NCBI GenBank assembly: GCA_024643785.1
Contig: JAHEMI010000011.1
Span: forward strand, 1 to 41,813
DNA length: 41,813 bases
Direction of reading: 5' to 3'
From: Burkholderiaceae bacterium
GTDB lineage: Bacteria; Pseudomonadota; Gammaproteobacteria; Burkholderiales; Burkholderiaceae_E
The position numbers were made by a program, and so were the translations under genes. The notes beneath the pieces were generated by a model. The model searched no databases and was not told the origin of the DNA. It saw only the letters and a list, made by a program, of their open reading frames with translations. Positions 34,031-41,813 of this stretch are shown here, piece after piece (position 1 is the stretch's first letter; each line of letters begins with the position of its first letter).

Positions 34031-34066
34031 TTGACTAGGTGAAAATGCCTGGCCTACAGTCTGGCC
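34031..34066 (+). promoter_or_regulatory. Putative promoter for a leaderless HDAC-family mRNA
   Basis: TTGACT (34031-34036), 18-nt spacer, TACAGT (34055-34060), ATG 6 nt later at 34067; CTGGCC flanks the -10 on both sides (34049-34054, 34061-34066). Confidence 0.5.
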
Positions 34067-35098
34067 ATGCTGACCTACTTTCACCCGATCCAGGATTTGC
34101 ACCATCCCCGCACCTACCTGTCGCGCGGGAGGATGCGCGAGCCTCAGGAAGTACCCGAGCGCAGCCGACGGTTGCTGCAGGCCGTAAGGCGTCTGGGCTT
34201 CGAGGTACGTCAACCGCGCGACTTTGGCATGGCCGTACTGGAGGCTGTTCACAGCCCGGCGTATTTGCGCTTTCTCCAGGAGGCGCATGCCGAGTGGAAA
34301 CGGACCGCCGACGATTGGGGCGACGAGGTCATGTCAAACGTTTTCATTCGCGAAAACAACCCCCTTCGCGGCATCCTGGCCAAAGCCGCCCGATATCAGG
34401 CCGATGGCAGTTGTCCGATTGGACAACACACCTGGCAATCGGCCTATTGGTCAGCGCAATGCGCGTTGACGGGAGCACAGGATCTGCTCGATGGCCAGGG
34501 CCAGGCGTATGCGCTCTGCCGGCCGCCGGGCCATCACGCGCGTGAAGAAGCCGCCGGAGGATTCTGTTACCTCAACAACACCGCGATTGCCGCGCAAGTC
34601 CTGCGCCAGCGTTTCCCGAAAGTGGCCATTCTGGATACCGACATGCACCACGGCCAAGGCGTACAGGAGATCTTCTACGCACGCCGCGACGTCATGTACG
34701 TGTCGATCCACGGTGACCCCACCAATTTCTATCCGGTCGTGGCCGGGCACGCGGACGAGAACGGTGCCGGCGAAGGTGTCGGCTACAACATCAACCTGCC
34801 CATGCCTCATGGCTCCCCGGAAACGGTTTTCTTCGAGCGCCTGGAGCGCGCCGACGAGGCACTGGCGGGATTCCAGCCTGACGCATTGGTGCTATCCCTG
34901 GGGTTCGACATCTACGTCGATGACCCTCAGTCCCAAGTTGCCGTTACCAGGGAGGGTTTCGCCCGTCTCGGGGGCTACGTGGGGGGCTTGGGCCTGCCGA
35001 CCCTGATTGTTCAGGAAGGCGGCTATGATCTGGAGAGTCTCGAAGCCAACGCTGAAGCCTTCTTCGGTGGCTTTGCCAAAGGCCGTTCCGGGAACTGA
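34067..35098 (+). CDS. Histone deacetylase/acetylpolyamine amidohydrolase family protein
   Basis: PVPERSRRLLQA-like N-terminus; [83 protein letters not shown] (Zn ligands and catalytic Tyr retained). Confidence 0.92.
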   Translation: MLTYFHPIQDLHHPRTYLSRGRMREPQEVPERSRRLLQAVRRLGFEVRQPRDFGMAVLEAVHSPAYLRFLQEAHAEWKRTADDWGDEVMSNVFIRENNPLRGILAKAARYQADGSCPIGQHTWQSAYWSAQCALTGAQDLLDGQGQAYALCRPPGHHAREEAAGGFCYLNNTAIAAQVLRQRFPKVAILDTDMHHGQGVQEIFYARRDVMYVSIHGDPTNFYPVVAGHADENGAGEGVGYNINLPMPHGSPETVFFERLERADEALAGFQPDALVLSLGFDIYVDDPQSQVAVTREGFARLGGYVGGLGLPTLIVQEGGYDLESLEANAEAFFGGFAKGRSGN

Positions 35099-35105
35099 GT
35101 CCGGG

Positions 35106-36056
35106 TCAGTCGACAGGCGAACTTTCGCCCTGTTCCTGCAACTTGAGCGATTCGCGGCAATCTTCCCGTTGCTGCATGTCCTTGACCACCAGTCGCAGGG
35201 CCTGGATGAAATCATCGATCAGACGATTGGTTCGCAACTCGTGTTTGTAAACGAGGAAGAAATTGAACCATTGCTCGACGGCAACGCTACGGCTCGTCAA
35301 CTTGGTGTTTTCGCAGATATCTGCCGCCGTGATGGCATTGACCAGGCTCACGCCGCCGCTCAACTCGATCATCGCGCCGATCGATGACAGGCTGGAGCGC
35401 AACTCGTGCTGGTGCAAGCGACGCAAGCTCTTGTCCTCGTAGATCAGATGATCAGACTGGATTGGGCGAATCAAGGTCTCGCCGACCAGGTCCTCGAGGT
35501 TCAGTTCCTTGCGCTTGGCCAAGGCACTGCTGCGCAGGAGTAGCACCCGCATCTTGGCTGCTACGAACTGCTTGAAGTGAAGGTTGGGCTCATGCATTTC
35601 ATAGGAAACGAGCGCCAGATCGAGGTGCCCGGCCTCGACGTCGGCAATCATCGTGCTGCTGGCTGCCACGTCCAGTGAGACCGCGACGCCGGGATGATTC
35701 TGCAAGTAACGGTGTACTGCCTGCGGTCCGAAACGGCAGCCCAGTCCCGGGGCGCAGCCAATCTTCAGGGAAGCCACCCCGTTACCCTGCAAGGCGTAGA
35801 TATTTTCCTCAATGCGGGTCAGATTCGCCATGAATTGCGCCGCTTCATCGAACATGTAGAGGCCGGCAGCCGTGATCTGCAGGCGCTGCTTGCCGCGGGT
35901 GAAGAGGCGGATCTTGAGCGTGCCTTCCAGGCGCGCCAGTGCGTGGCTGACCGCGGACTGGGTCAGGTCCAGCTGAACGGCCGCCTGACGGGTGGAGCCG
36001 GTGATCACGATCGCGTGAAAAATTTCCAGGTCGCGCAGGCTGAAGTCGGTCCGCAT
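35106..36056 (-). CDS. LysR-family transcriptional regulator
   Basis: MRTDFSLRDLEIFHAIVITGSTRQAAVQLDLTQSAVSHALARLEGTLKIRLFTRGKQRLQITAAG, canonical LysR wHTH; effector domain follows. Confidence 0.94.
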   Translation of the reverse strand: MRTDFSLRDLEIFHAIVITGSTRQAAVQLDLTQSAVSHALARLEGTLKIRLFTRGKQRLQITAAGLYMFDEAAQFMANLTRIEENIYALQGNGVASLKIGCAPGLGCRFGPQAVHRYLQNHPGVAVSLDVAASSTMIADVEAGHLDLALVSYEMHEPNLHFKQFVAAKMRVLLLRSSALAKRKELNLEDLVGETLIRPIQSDHLIYEDKSLRRLHQHELRSSLSSIGAMIELSGGVSLVNAITAADICENTKLTSRSVAVEQWFNFFLVYKHELRTNRLIDDFIQALRLVVKDMQQREDCRESLKLQEQGESSPVD

Positions 36057-36060
36057 AGTG

Positions 36061-36197
36061 AATCATCGTCCAGTTCAAGTGATGAATATTTGTTCTACGT
36101 TGACAAAGAAATTTTCCCGATGAGATACTGAATTAAGCACATATATTGCGATTATTACACTTAGATTATTCATCATGGTGTGATGATCAAATTTGAT
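36061..36197. promoter_or_regulatory. Divergent LysR/aminotransferase control region with TGATGA-type inverted repeats
   Basis: TGATGAATA (36080-36088) inverted against TATTCATCA (36167-36175); TCATCA-TGGTG-TGATGA (36170-36186); perfect palindrome ATCAAATTTGAT (36186-36197); strongly AT-rich relative to surroundings. Confidence 0.6.
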
Positions 36198-36273
36198 AGG
36201 GTGCGCTGGTTTGATTCCCGCGTCCAAAGGGTCCGGCAAGACAAGAAGAACTTAACGATTTCAGGATGCCCCC

Positions 36274-37602
36274 GTGTCCGATTACCTGTTCTATCAGTCA
36301 GCGGTTCAACTTCCGGTCATCGATCGCGCTGAGGGCATCTATGCGTGGGACCGCAGCGGGAAGCGTTATATCGACGCCTCGTCCGGGGCGATAGTCTCCC
36401 ACCTCGGGCACGCCCACCCTGCCGTTACCAAGGCGATGCAGCGACAGTTGGGCAAGGTCGCGTTTGCTTACCGGACGCAGTTTGAAAACCAGCCGGCGCT
36501 TGATCTTGCCGAACGTCTGGTCGCGCTGACCGGCAAACGCTTTGACCGGGTGTTCTTCTCCTCCGGCGGTTCGGAAGCGGTGGAGTCGGCGCTCAAGATC
36601 GCTCGTCAATACTGGTTTTGCAGCGGCCAACCGCAACGAAGCATCTTCATCAGTCGCAAACCCGCGTACCACGGCTCGACCATGGGTGCGCTGGCCATGA
36701 CCAGCTACACCCCACTGACGGCGCCCTTCGAGCCGATGTTTCAGCATTACCCAAAGATTGCTTCGCCCACTCAGTACCGCGTACCCGCGGGCATGAGTGC
36801 CGAAGGCCACGCCCTGGCTTGTGCGGATGAACTGGAGGCGGCGATTCTGGCCGTCGGAGCGGAGAACGTCGCCGGCTTCATCGCCGAGCCTGTCGGTGGC
36901 GCCAGTACCGGCGCCGAGGTACCTCACGACGCTTATTTCCCCCGCATTCAGGCAATCTGCCAGCGCTACGGCATCTTGCTGATACTCGACGAGGTCATGA
37001 CTGGAATTGGGCGCACGGGGACGTGGTTTGGCTACGAGCACTGGGACGTGCAGGCGGACATCATCTGCCTGGCCAAGGGTTTGGGCGCCGGTTATTACCC
37101 GGTTTCGGCCACTCTGACCCGTGCGCAGTTCACTGATCCCATTCTTGCCGGCGGCGGCTTTCAACACGGCTACACATATGCCGGAAATCCACTGGCCAGC
37201 GCCACCGCACTGGCGGTCATCCAGGCGGTTGAAGACGAGGAACTCGTCAGTCGCGTGGCACACAACGGCGCCTACCTGCGCGAACGTCTGGGTGACTTGC
37301 AGCAACGCCATGAGTTCATTGGCGATGTGCGCGGCAGGGGCTATCTGCTGGCGCTCGAGTACGTAGCCGAGCGTAAGCACAAGACGCCTTTCCCGCTGGC
37401 CCATAACGTCAGTGACACAATCACCCGGCTCGCCCACGAACGCGGGCTGATCATTTACCCGCGGCGCTCGCTGATGGGTGAGCTGGGCGACCATACCTTG
37501 ATATCGCCGCCGCTGATTACCACCAAGTCACAGTGCGACGAGATTGTCGAACTGCTGGATCAAACGCTGACGGCGTTCGCGCAACGGTTGGTAGCCTCAT
37601 GA
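36274..37602 (+). CDS. PLP-dependent class III aminotransferase
   Basis: GTG start with AGGA upstream; FFSSGGSEAVESALKIARQY, SRKPAYHGSTMGALAMTSY, LILDEVMTGIGRTGTWFGYEHWDVQADIICLAKGLGAGYYPVSATL (PLP Lys). Confidence 0.93.
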   Translation: MSDYLFYQSAVQLPVIDRAEGIYAWDRSGKRYIDASSGAIVSHLGHAHPAVTKAMQRQLGKVAFAYRTQFENQPALDLAERLVALTGKRFDRVFFSSGGSEAVESALKIARQYWFCSGQPQRSIFISRKPAYHGSTMGALAMTSYTPLTAPFEPMFQHYPKIASPTQYRVPAGMSAEGHALACADELEAAILAVGAENVAGFIAEPVGGASTGAEVPHDAYFPRIQAICQRYGILLILDEVMTGIGRTGTWFGYEHWDVQADIICLAKGLGAGYYPVSATLTRAQFTDPILAGGGFQHGYTYAGNPLASATALAVIQAVEDEELVSRVAHNGAYLRERLGDLQQRHEFIGDVRGRGYLLALEYVAERKHKTPFPLAHNVSDTITRLAHERGLIIYPRRSLMGELGDHTLISPPLITTKSQCDEIVELLDQTLTAFAQRLVAS

Positions 37603-38282
37603 GCAAGCTTCGCTCGCTCGCCGAAGCGATCGCTGCAGTGCCCGACGGCAGCACCATCATGGTCGGCGGTTTCGGGTCGCCGGGCACGCCGTTTTCGCTG
37701 ATTGATGAACTGATTCGCCAGGGCAAGCGAGACTTGGTCATCATCAAGAACGACGCCAACCAGGATGGCTATGGCGTTTCCCGCCTGGTTCAGGCGGGAG
37801 CCGTCCGCAAGCTCATCACTACCCACGTAGGTCTGAGCGGCGCCGTGCAAAAAGCCTTCAACGCGAGGACGCTGGAGATCGAATTTGCCTCCCAGGGCCT
37901 CTTTGCCGAGCGCATCCGCTGCGCCGGCGTGGGACTGCCGGCCTTCCTGACGGACATCGAGTTGCCGGCCGAGTTGTGCCAGGACCGCGCCGTTGTCGAG
38001 TACCGGGGACAGCGGCTGTTTGTCGAGCCAGCGTTGAAGGCCGACTTCGCACTAATTACCGGGCACGTTGCCGATAGTCAGGGCAACCTGCGACATCACG
38101 GCGCGGCGTTGAACTTCACGACCTTGATGGCAATGGCCGCGGACTGCGTGGTTGCCGAAATCTACGAGATGCTACCCACTGCACTGTCCCCCAACGACAT
38201 CCATACCGCTGGCATCTTTGTTCATCGTCTCGTCCAGGTCCAGAGAGAAGCTTCCCATGAATATGAAGCCATCCAGCGCTGA
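37599..38282 (+). CDS. CoA-transferase family I, subunit A
   Basis: MSKLRSLAEAIAAVPDGSTIMVGGFGSPGTPFSLIDELIRQGKRDLVIIKNDANQDGYGVSRLVQAG...FVEPALKADFALITGHVADSQGNL; ATGA overlap with aminotransferase. Confidence 0.9.
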   Translation: MSKLRSLAEAIAAVPDGSTIMVGGFGSPGTPFSLIDELIRQGKRDLVIIKNDANQDGYGVSRLVQAGAVRKLITTHVGLSGAVQKAFNARTLEIEFASQGLFAERIRCAGVGLPAFLTDIELPAELCQDRAVVEYRGQRLFVEPALKADFALITGHVADSQGNLRHHGAALNFTTLMAMAADCVVAEIYEMLPTALSPNDIHTAGIFVHRLVQVQREASHEYEAIQR

Positions 38283-38922
38283 CCCGCGGCGGGTGATCGC
38301 GCAACGGGCTGCTGCCGAGCTGCGCGACGGACAACTGATCAATCTCGGTATCGGTTTGCCAAGCCTGATTCCTGGCTACCTGGCTCCGGGAACTAAGGTC
38401 TGGCTGCATTCGGAGAACGGCATCGTCGGGGTCGGTGCGATGGCCAGCGCCAAAACCATCGACGCCGATTTGATCGATGCCGGCGGCGGCTACATAACGA
38501 TCGCGCCTGGCGGTGCGATCGTCGATAGCGCCACCTCATTTGGCATCATCCGCCGGGGGCTGCTGGACATCACGTTTCTTGGGGCTCTGGAGGTCTCGCA
38601 GAATGGTGACCTGGCCAATTGGCTGATTCCCGGGAAGTTTGCAGCTGGCGCCGGTGGCGGCATAGAACTGGCGCAAAAGGCCAAGCGCGTGATCGTCACG
38701 ATGCAGCACACCGACAAGGATGGCAACCCCCGAATCGTTGAGCGCTGCACCCTGCCGCTGACAGCGCGACGCTGCGTGGCAACCATCATCACGGAGCAGG
38801 CAGTCTTCGATATCGGCGCCCAGGGGTTGAGCCTGCGCCAAATGCTTGGGGAGTTAAGCCTGGCGCAGTTGCGCGAAATTACCGCTGCGCCATTCCAGGA
38901 TGCGCGCCAGGCCATCAATTGA
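38257..38922 (+). CDS. CoA-transferase family I, subunit B
   Basis: DPRRVIAQRAAAELRDGQLINLGIGLPSLIPGYL...VWLHSENGIVGVGAMA (SENG catalytic Glu motif)...GGGIELAQKAKRVIVTMQHTDKDGNPRIV; 26-bp overlap with subunit A. Confidence 0.92.
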   Translation: MNMKPSSADPRRVIAQRAAAELRDGQLINLGIGLPSLIPGYLAPGTKVWLHSENGIVGVGAMASAKTIDADLIDAGGGYITIAPGGAIVDSATSFGIIRRGLLDITFLGALEVSQNGDLANWLIPGKFAAGAGGGIELAQKAKRVIVTMQHTDKDGNPRIVERCTLPLTARRCVATIITEQAVFDIGAQGLSLRQMLGELSLAQLREITAAPFQDARQAIN

Positions 38923-38981
38923 ACCAATTTCAGCAAGAGAGGATTGCGTTGGATCGATCTAGTTGAATCTCTGCGAAATCG

Positions 38982-39018
38982 CCTGAACAGTTTCGTGTCA
39001 CGTTGGCGCTGATTCAGG
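38982..39018 (+). other. Intercistronic imperfect stem-loop upstream of the substrate-binding protein gene
   Basis: CCTGAACAG (38982-38990) pairs with CTGaTTCAGG (39009-39018), one bulged A, 18-nt loop. Confidence 0.45.
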
Positions 39019-39059
39019 ATGAGCCACTGAGTAGTTAAACCCTCAAAGGAGACAACGTC

Positions 39060-39842
39060 ATGAAGAAACTAACGACCTTAGCGCTGACCGCCGGATTTGC
39101 GTTCTCTGCATTCCTGGCCCCTGGCGTGGCTTCTGCCGATGATCTGGCAGGGATCAAGGCAAGTGGCGAGTTGAAGATCGCGATGACCGGGGCGTATCCG
39201 CCGTTCAGCTTCGTCGACGAAAAAAACCAGGTGGTGGGCTTTGATGCCGACATTGGCGGTGAGATCGCAAAGCGGCTGGGCGTCAAGAGCGTCATTGTCA
39301 GCACCGCTTGGGACGGTATCATTGCCGGCTTGCTCGCGAAGAAATTTGAGGCGATTGTCGGCAGCATGACCATCACGCCGGCACGCGAGAAGGCGGTGGA
39401 CTTCGTCGGCCCCTACTACCACGCCGGGCGCGCGGTGTTTGTCGCTGAAGGTTCCAACATCAAGGACCTCGCCGGCATCAAGGGCAAGACCGTGGGCGTA
39501 ACCCTGGGCGAGACCCACGAAAAATGGGCCCGCACCCAGGCGGGGTGGACGATTCGCACATACAAGGGTCTGCCCGAGTTGTTCCTCGAGCTCAAGAGCG
39601 GGCGTGTCCAGGCCATCGTGGCGGACAACATTCCGGTCATGATCGCGATCAAGAACTCCGGCGAAAAGATTGCCAAGCTCGATACGCCAAATATCGAAGG
39701 CGGCAGCGTGGCGATCGGCATTGCCATCCGCAAGAACAACCCGGAACTCAAGGCCGCCATGCAGAAGGCGCTGGATGACATGATGGCCGATGGCACCTAC
39801 GAAAAGATTTCGGTGAAATGGATCGGGCGGGACATTCGCTGA
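39060..39842 (+). CDS. Polar amino acid ABC transporter, periplasmic substrate-binding protein (SBP_bac_3)
   Basis: Signal peptide MKKLTTLALTAGFAFSAFLAPGVASA; ELKIAMTGAYPPFSFVDEKNQVVGFDADIGGEIAKRLGVK; SD AAAGGAG before ATG. Confidence 0.93.
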   Translation: MKKLTTLALTAGFAFSAFLAPGVASADDLAGIKASGELKIAMTGAYPPFSFVDEKNQVVGFDADIGGEIAKRLGVKSVIVSTAWDGIIAGLLAKKFEAIVGSMTITPAREKAVDFVGPYYHAGRAVFVAEGSNIKDLAGIKGKTVGVTLGETHEKWARTQAGWTIRTYKGLPELFLELKSGRVQAIVADNIPVMIAIKNSGEKIAKLDTPNIEGGSVAIGIAIRKNNPELKAAMQKALDDMMADGTYEKISVKWIGRDIR

Positions 39843-39886
39843 ATCTGGTGCAGCGGGATTAGCAGTTTCACTGCACGGGCGAGCCG

Positions 39887-40537
39887 ATGATCGACATTTC
39901 CTTCATGGAGCGCATCCTGCCCGCCTTTGCCGAGGCGGCGGTGGTGACTGCCAAGGTCGCGTCGTTCTCGGTCGTCCTGGGTCTGGTCATGGCGGTGCTG
40001 GTGACAAGTTTGCGCTTGTCACCGTACCGTCTCCTGCGCTGGATCGGGGCGTCGTATGTCAGCCTGATGCGGGGCACCCCCGCCCTGATTCAGCTATTCC
40101 TGCTCTACTTTGGCGGGCCGCAGGTGGGTATCTACCTGGAGCCGATGACTGCTGGCGTGATTGGCCTGGGGCTGAACATTGCGGCCTACATGGCGGAGGC
40201 CATTCGTGGCTCCCTGCTGTCGGTGGATCGGGGGCAGGCGGAAGCAGCGCGCACCCTGGGCCTCAGCCGCGGCCAGACCATGCGCCGCGTAATCGTGCCA
40301 CAGGCCGCCCGGATGATGATTCGCCCTCTGGGCGTCAACGCCGTGGCCCTGCTCAAGGGCACGGCTCTGGTATCCACCATTTCGGTGGTGGAGCTGACCT
40401 TTACCGCGCAGCGCTTCATCGGCTCGACTTACCGCGCGTTTGAAGTCTTCGCCGTCTGCGCCGTGTTCTACATGGTGATGGTTTACGGCGTGGCGCGCGT
40501 GGTCGATCTGCTGGACAAGCGCTATGCCATCGAATAA
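39887..40537 (+). CDS. Amino acid ABC transporter permease (HisM/GlnP type) 1
   Basis: YVSLMRGTPALIQLFLLYFG; AEAIRGSLLSVDRGQAEAARTLGLSRGQTMRRVIVPQAARMMIRPLGVNAVALLKGTALVSTISVVELT (EAA loop). Confidence 0.92.
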   Translation: MIDISFMERILPAFAEAAVVTAKVASFSVVLGLVMAVLVTSLRLSPYRLLRWIGASYVSLMRGTPALIQLFLLYFGGPQVGIYLEPMTAGVIGLGLNIAAYMAEAIRGSLLSVDRGQAEAARTLGLSRGQTMRRVIVPQAARMMIRPLGVNAVALLKGTALVSTISVVELTFTAQRFIGSTYRAFEVFAVCAVFYMVMVYGVARVVDLLDKRYAIE

Positions 40538-40547
40538 CGGTAGCTAG

Positions 40548-41207
40548 ATGGAAGGTCTGGATTTCAGTATCGTGGCGCCCTACTATGCGCTCTTGTTGCG
40601 GGGTACATGGCTGACCGTTGCGATCTCGCTTGAGGCAGCCTTGTTGAGCCTGGCGGCGGGGCTGTTGTTTGCGGTGACGCTGCTTTATCTGCCCAGACTC
40701 ATTCAATACCCGGTGCGTTTCTTCATGTGGTTGTTCATGGGAACGCCACTGTTGCTGCAGCTGTTTGTGATCTATTTTGGCCTCGTTCAGGTGGGCCTGG
40801 ACATCCCGGCGTTTGGTGCCGGTGTGATCGGCCTGGGCTTGCACTTCGCTGTCTACAACGCGGATGTGTTTCGTGCCGGGCTGGCCGCCGTCGACCATGG
40901 CCAGACCGAGGCCGGCCGCACCCTTGGTCTGGGGCGGTGGCAGACCTTGCGCTACATAGTGGTGCCGCAGGTCATTGACTCGACCCTGCCGACGATTGGC
41001 AGCAACATGATTGCCCTGCTGAAGGAATCGGCCATCGTGTCCATGATCGGGATCAATGTGCTGGTCTATGCCACGCAACTGGCAATCAGCGAGACTTACC
41101 GCCCGTTCGAGTTCTACCTCATCGCGGGACTTATCTACTACTTGCTGAACATCGTCCTCGAGGTGGTCCTGCATCGGATGGAAAAAAGAATCGAGTTAAC
41201 AAGATGA
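40548..41207 (+). CDS. Amino acid ABC transporter permease (HisM/GlnP type) 2
   Basis: [87 protein letters not shown]. Confidence 0.92.
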   Translation: MEGLDFSIVAPYYALLLRGTWLTVAISLEAALLSLAAGLLFAVTLLYLPRLIQYPVRFFMWLFMGTPLLLQLFVIYFGLVQVGLDIPAFGAGVIGLGLHFAVYNADVFRAGLAAVDHGQTEAGRTLGLGRWQTLRYIVVPQVIDSTLPTIGSNMIALLKESAIVSMIGINVLVYATQLAISETYRPFEFYLIAGLIYYLLNIVLEVVLHRMEKRIELTR

Positions 41208-41813
41208 GCCAACCTCTCCCCATGATTGAAGTGCGTGCGGCGCGCAAGTCCTTCGGGACTAACGCGGTCCTCAAGGGCATCGACCTGTCGGTGGCGCGCG
41301 GACAAATCGTCGCCATCATCGGCCCCAGCGGTTCGGGCAAGAGCACCTTGTTGCGGGCCATCAACCACCTGGAAAGCCTGGACAGTGGCGAGATCTGGCT
41401 GGACGGCTTGCAGGTGAACCAGCCGCTCAGCAGTCGTCGCTTCGAGCACCACATAAACCAGGTACGCCAACAAATGGGCATGGTTTTCCAGCACTTCAAC
41501 CTGTTTCCCCATCTGAATGTGCTGGAGAACATCGTGCTGGCGCCCACAGTGCTCAAGGGGCTGGGCAAGGAAGAGGCGCGTGCGCTGGCGCTGGCGCTGT
41601 TGACCAAGGTGGGCCTGGCCGAAAAGATCGACGCCTATCCCTCCAAACTCTCGGGCGGACAAAAACAGCGCGTTGCGATTGCCCGGGCGCTCGCCATGGA
41701 GCCCAAAGTGATGTTGTTTGACGAAGCCACCTCGGCGCTGGATCCCGAACTGGTGGACGAGGTCAATCTCGTAATGAGGCAGCTCGCCAAGGAGCACATG
41801 ACGATGTTGATCG
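41204..41813 (+). CDS. Amino acid ABC transporter ATP-binding protein, truncated by right edge
   Basis: [57 protein letters not shown] (Walker A)...[41 protein letters not shown] (signature, Walker B); ATG 41204 overlaps preceding stop. Confidence 0.95.
   Translation, partial: MSQPLPMIEVRAARKSFGTNAVLKGIDLSVARGQIVAIIGPSGSGKSTLLRAINHLESLDSGEIWLDGLQVNQPLSSRRFEHHINQVRQQMGMVFQHFNLFPHLNVLENIVLAPTVLKGLGKEEARALALALLTKVGLAEKIDAYPSKLSGGQKQRVAIARALAMEPKVMLFDEATSALDPELVDEVNLVMRQLAKEHMTMLI

Overview
High-GC proteobacterial chromosome segment, probably betaproteobacterial. From left to right: (i) the 5' part of a minus-strand class II (adenosylcobalamin-dependent) ribonucleotide reductase, cut by the left edge and missing from the ORF track; (ii) a metabolic block with an SDR, a glycerophosphodiester phosphodiesterase, a hotdog thioesterase, a TtuC-like dehydrogenase, a glycerate 2-kinase, pyrC, a MarR-GNAT fusion and a DMT transporter; (iii) RNase P RNA (rnpB); (iv) a complete, mostly overlapping dcw cluster mraZ-rsmH-ftsL-ftsI-murE-murF-mraY-murD-ftsW-murG-murC-ddl-ftsQ-ftsA-ftsZ, followed by a peroxiredoxin, lpxC, a small membrane protein, a DUF721 protein, an M23 peptidase and secA; (v) directly after secA, an accessory-looking catabolic/transport locus: HDAC-family amidohydrolase, LysR regulator, class III aminotransferase, two-subunit CoA-transferase and a polar amino acid ABC transporter cut by the right edge. 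The best candidate for an undescribed system is (v), read here as uptake, deacylation, transamination and CoA activation of an acylated amino compound. Other points of interest are a Gly-to-Lys change in the FtsZ tubulin signature (GKGTGTG), a predicted leaderless HDAC-like gene, a four-box 10-bp-period MraZ operator, a TGATGA-type palindrome cluster at the LysR/aminotransferase divergent promoter, and a MarR-type operator over a consensus -35. All calls come from reading the sequence; no database search was run.
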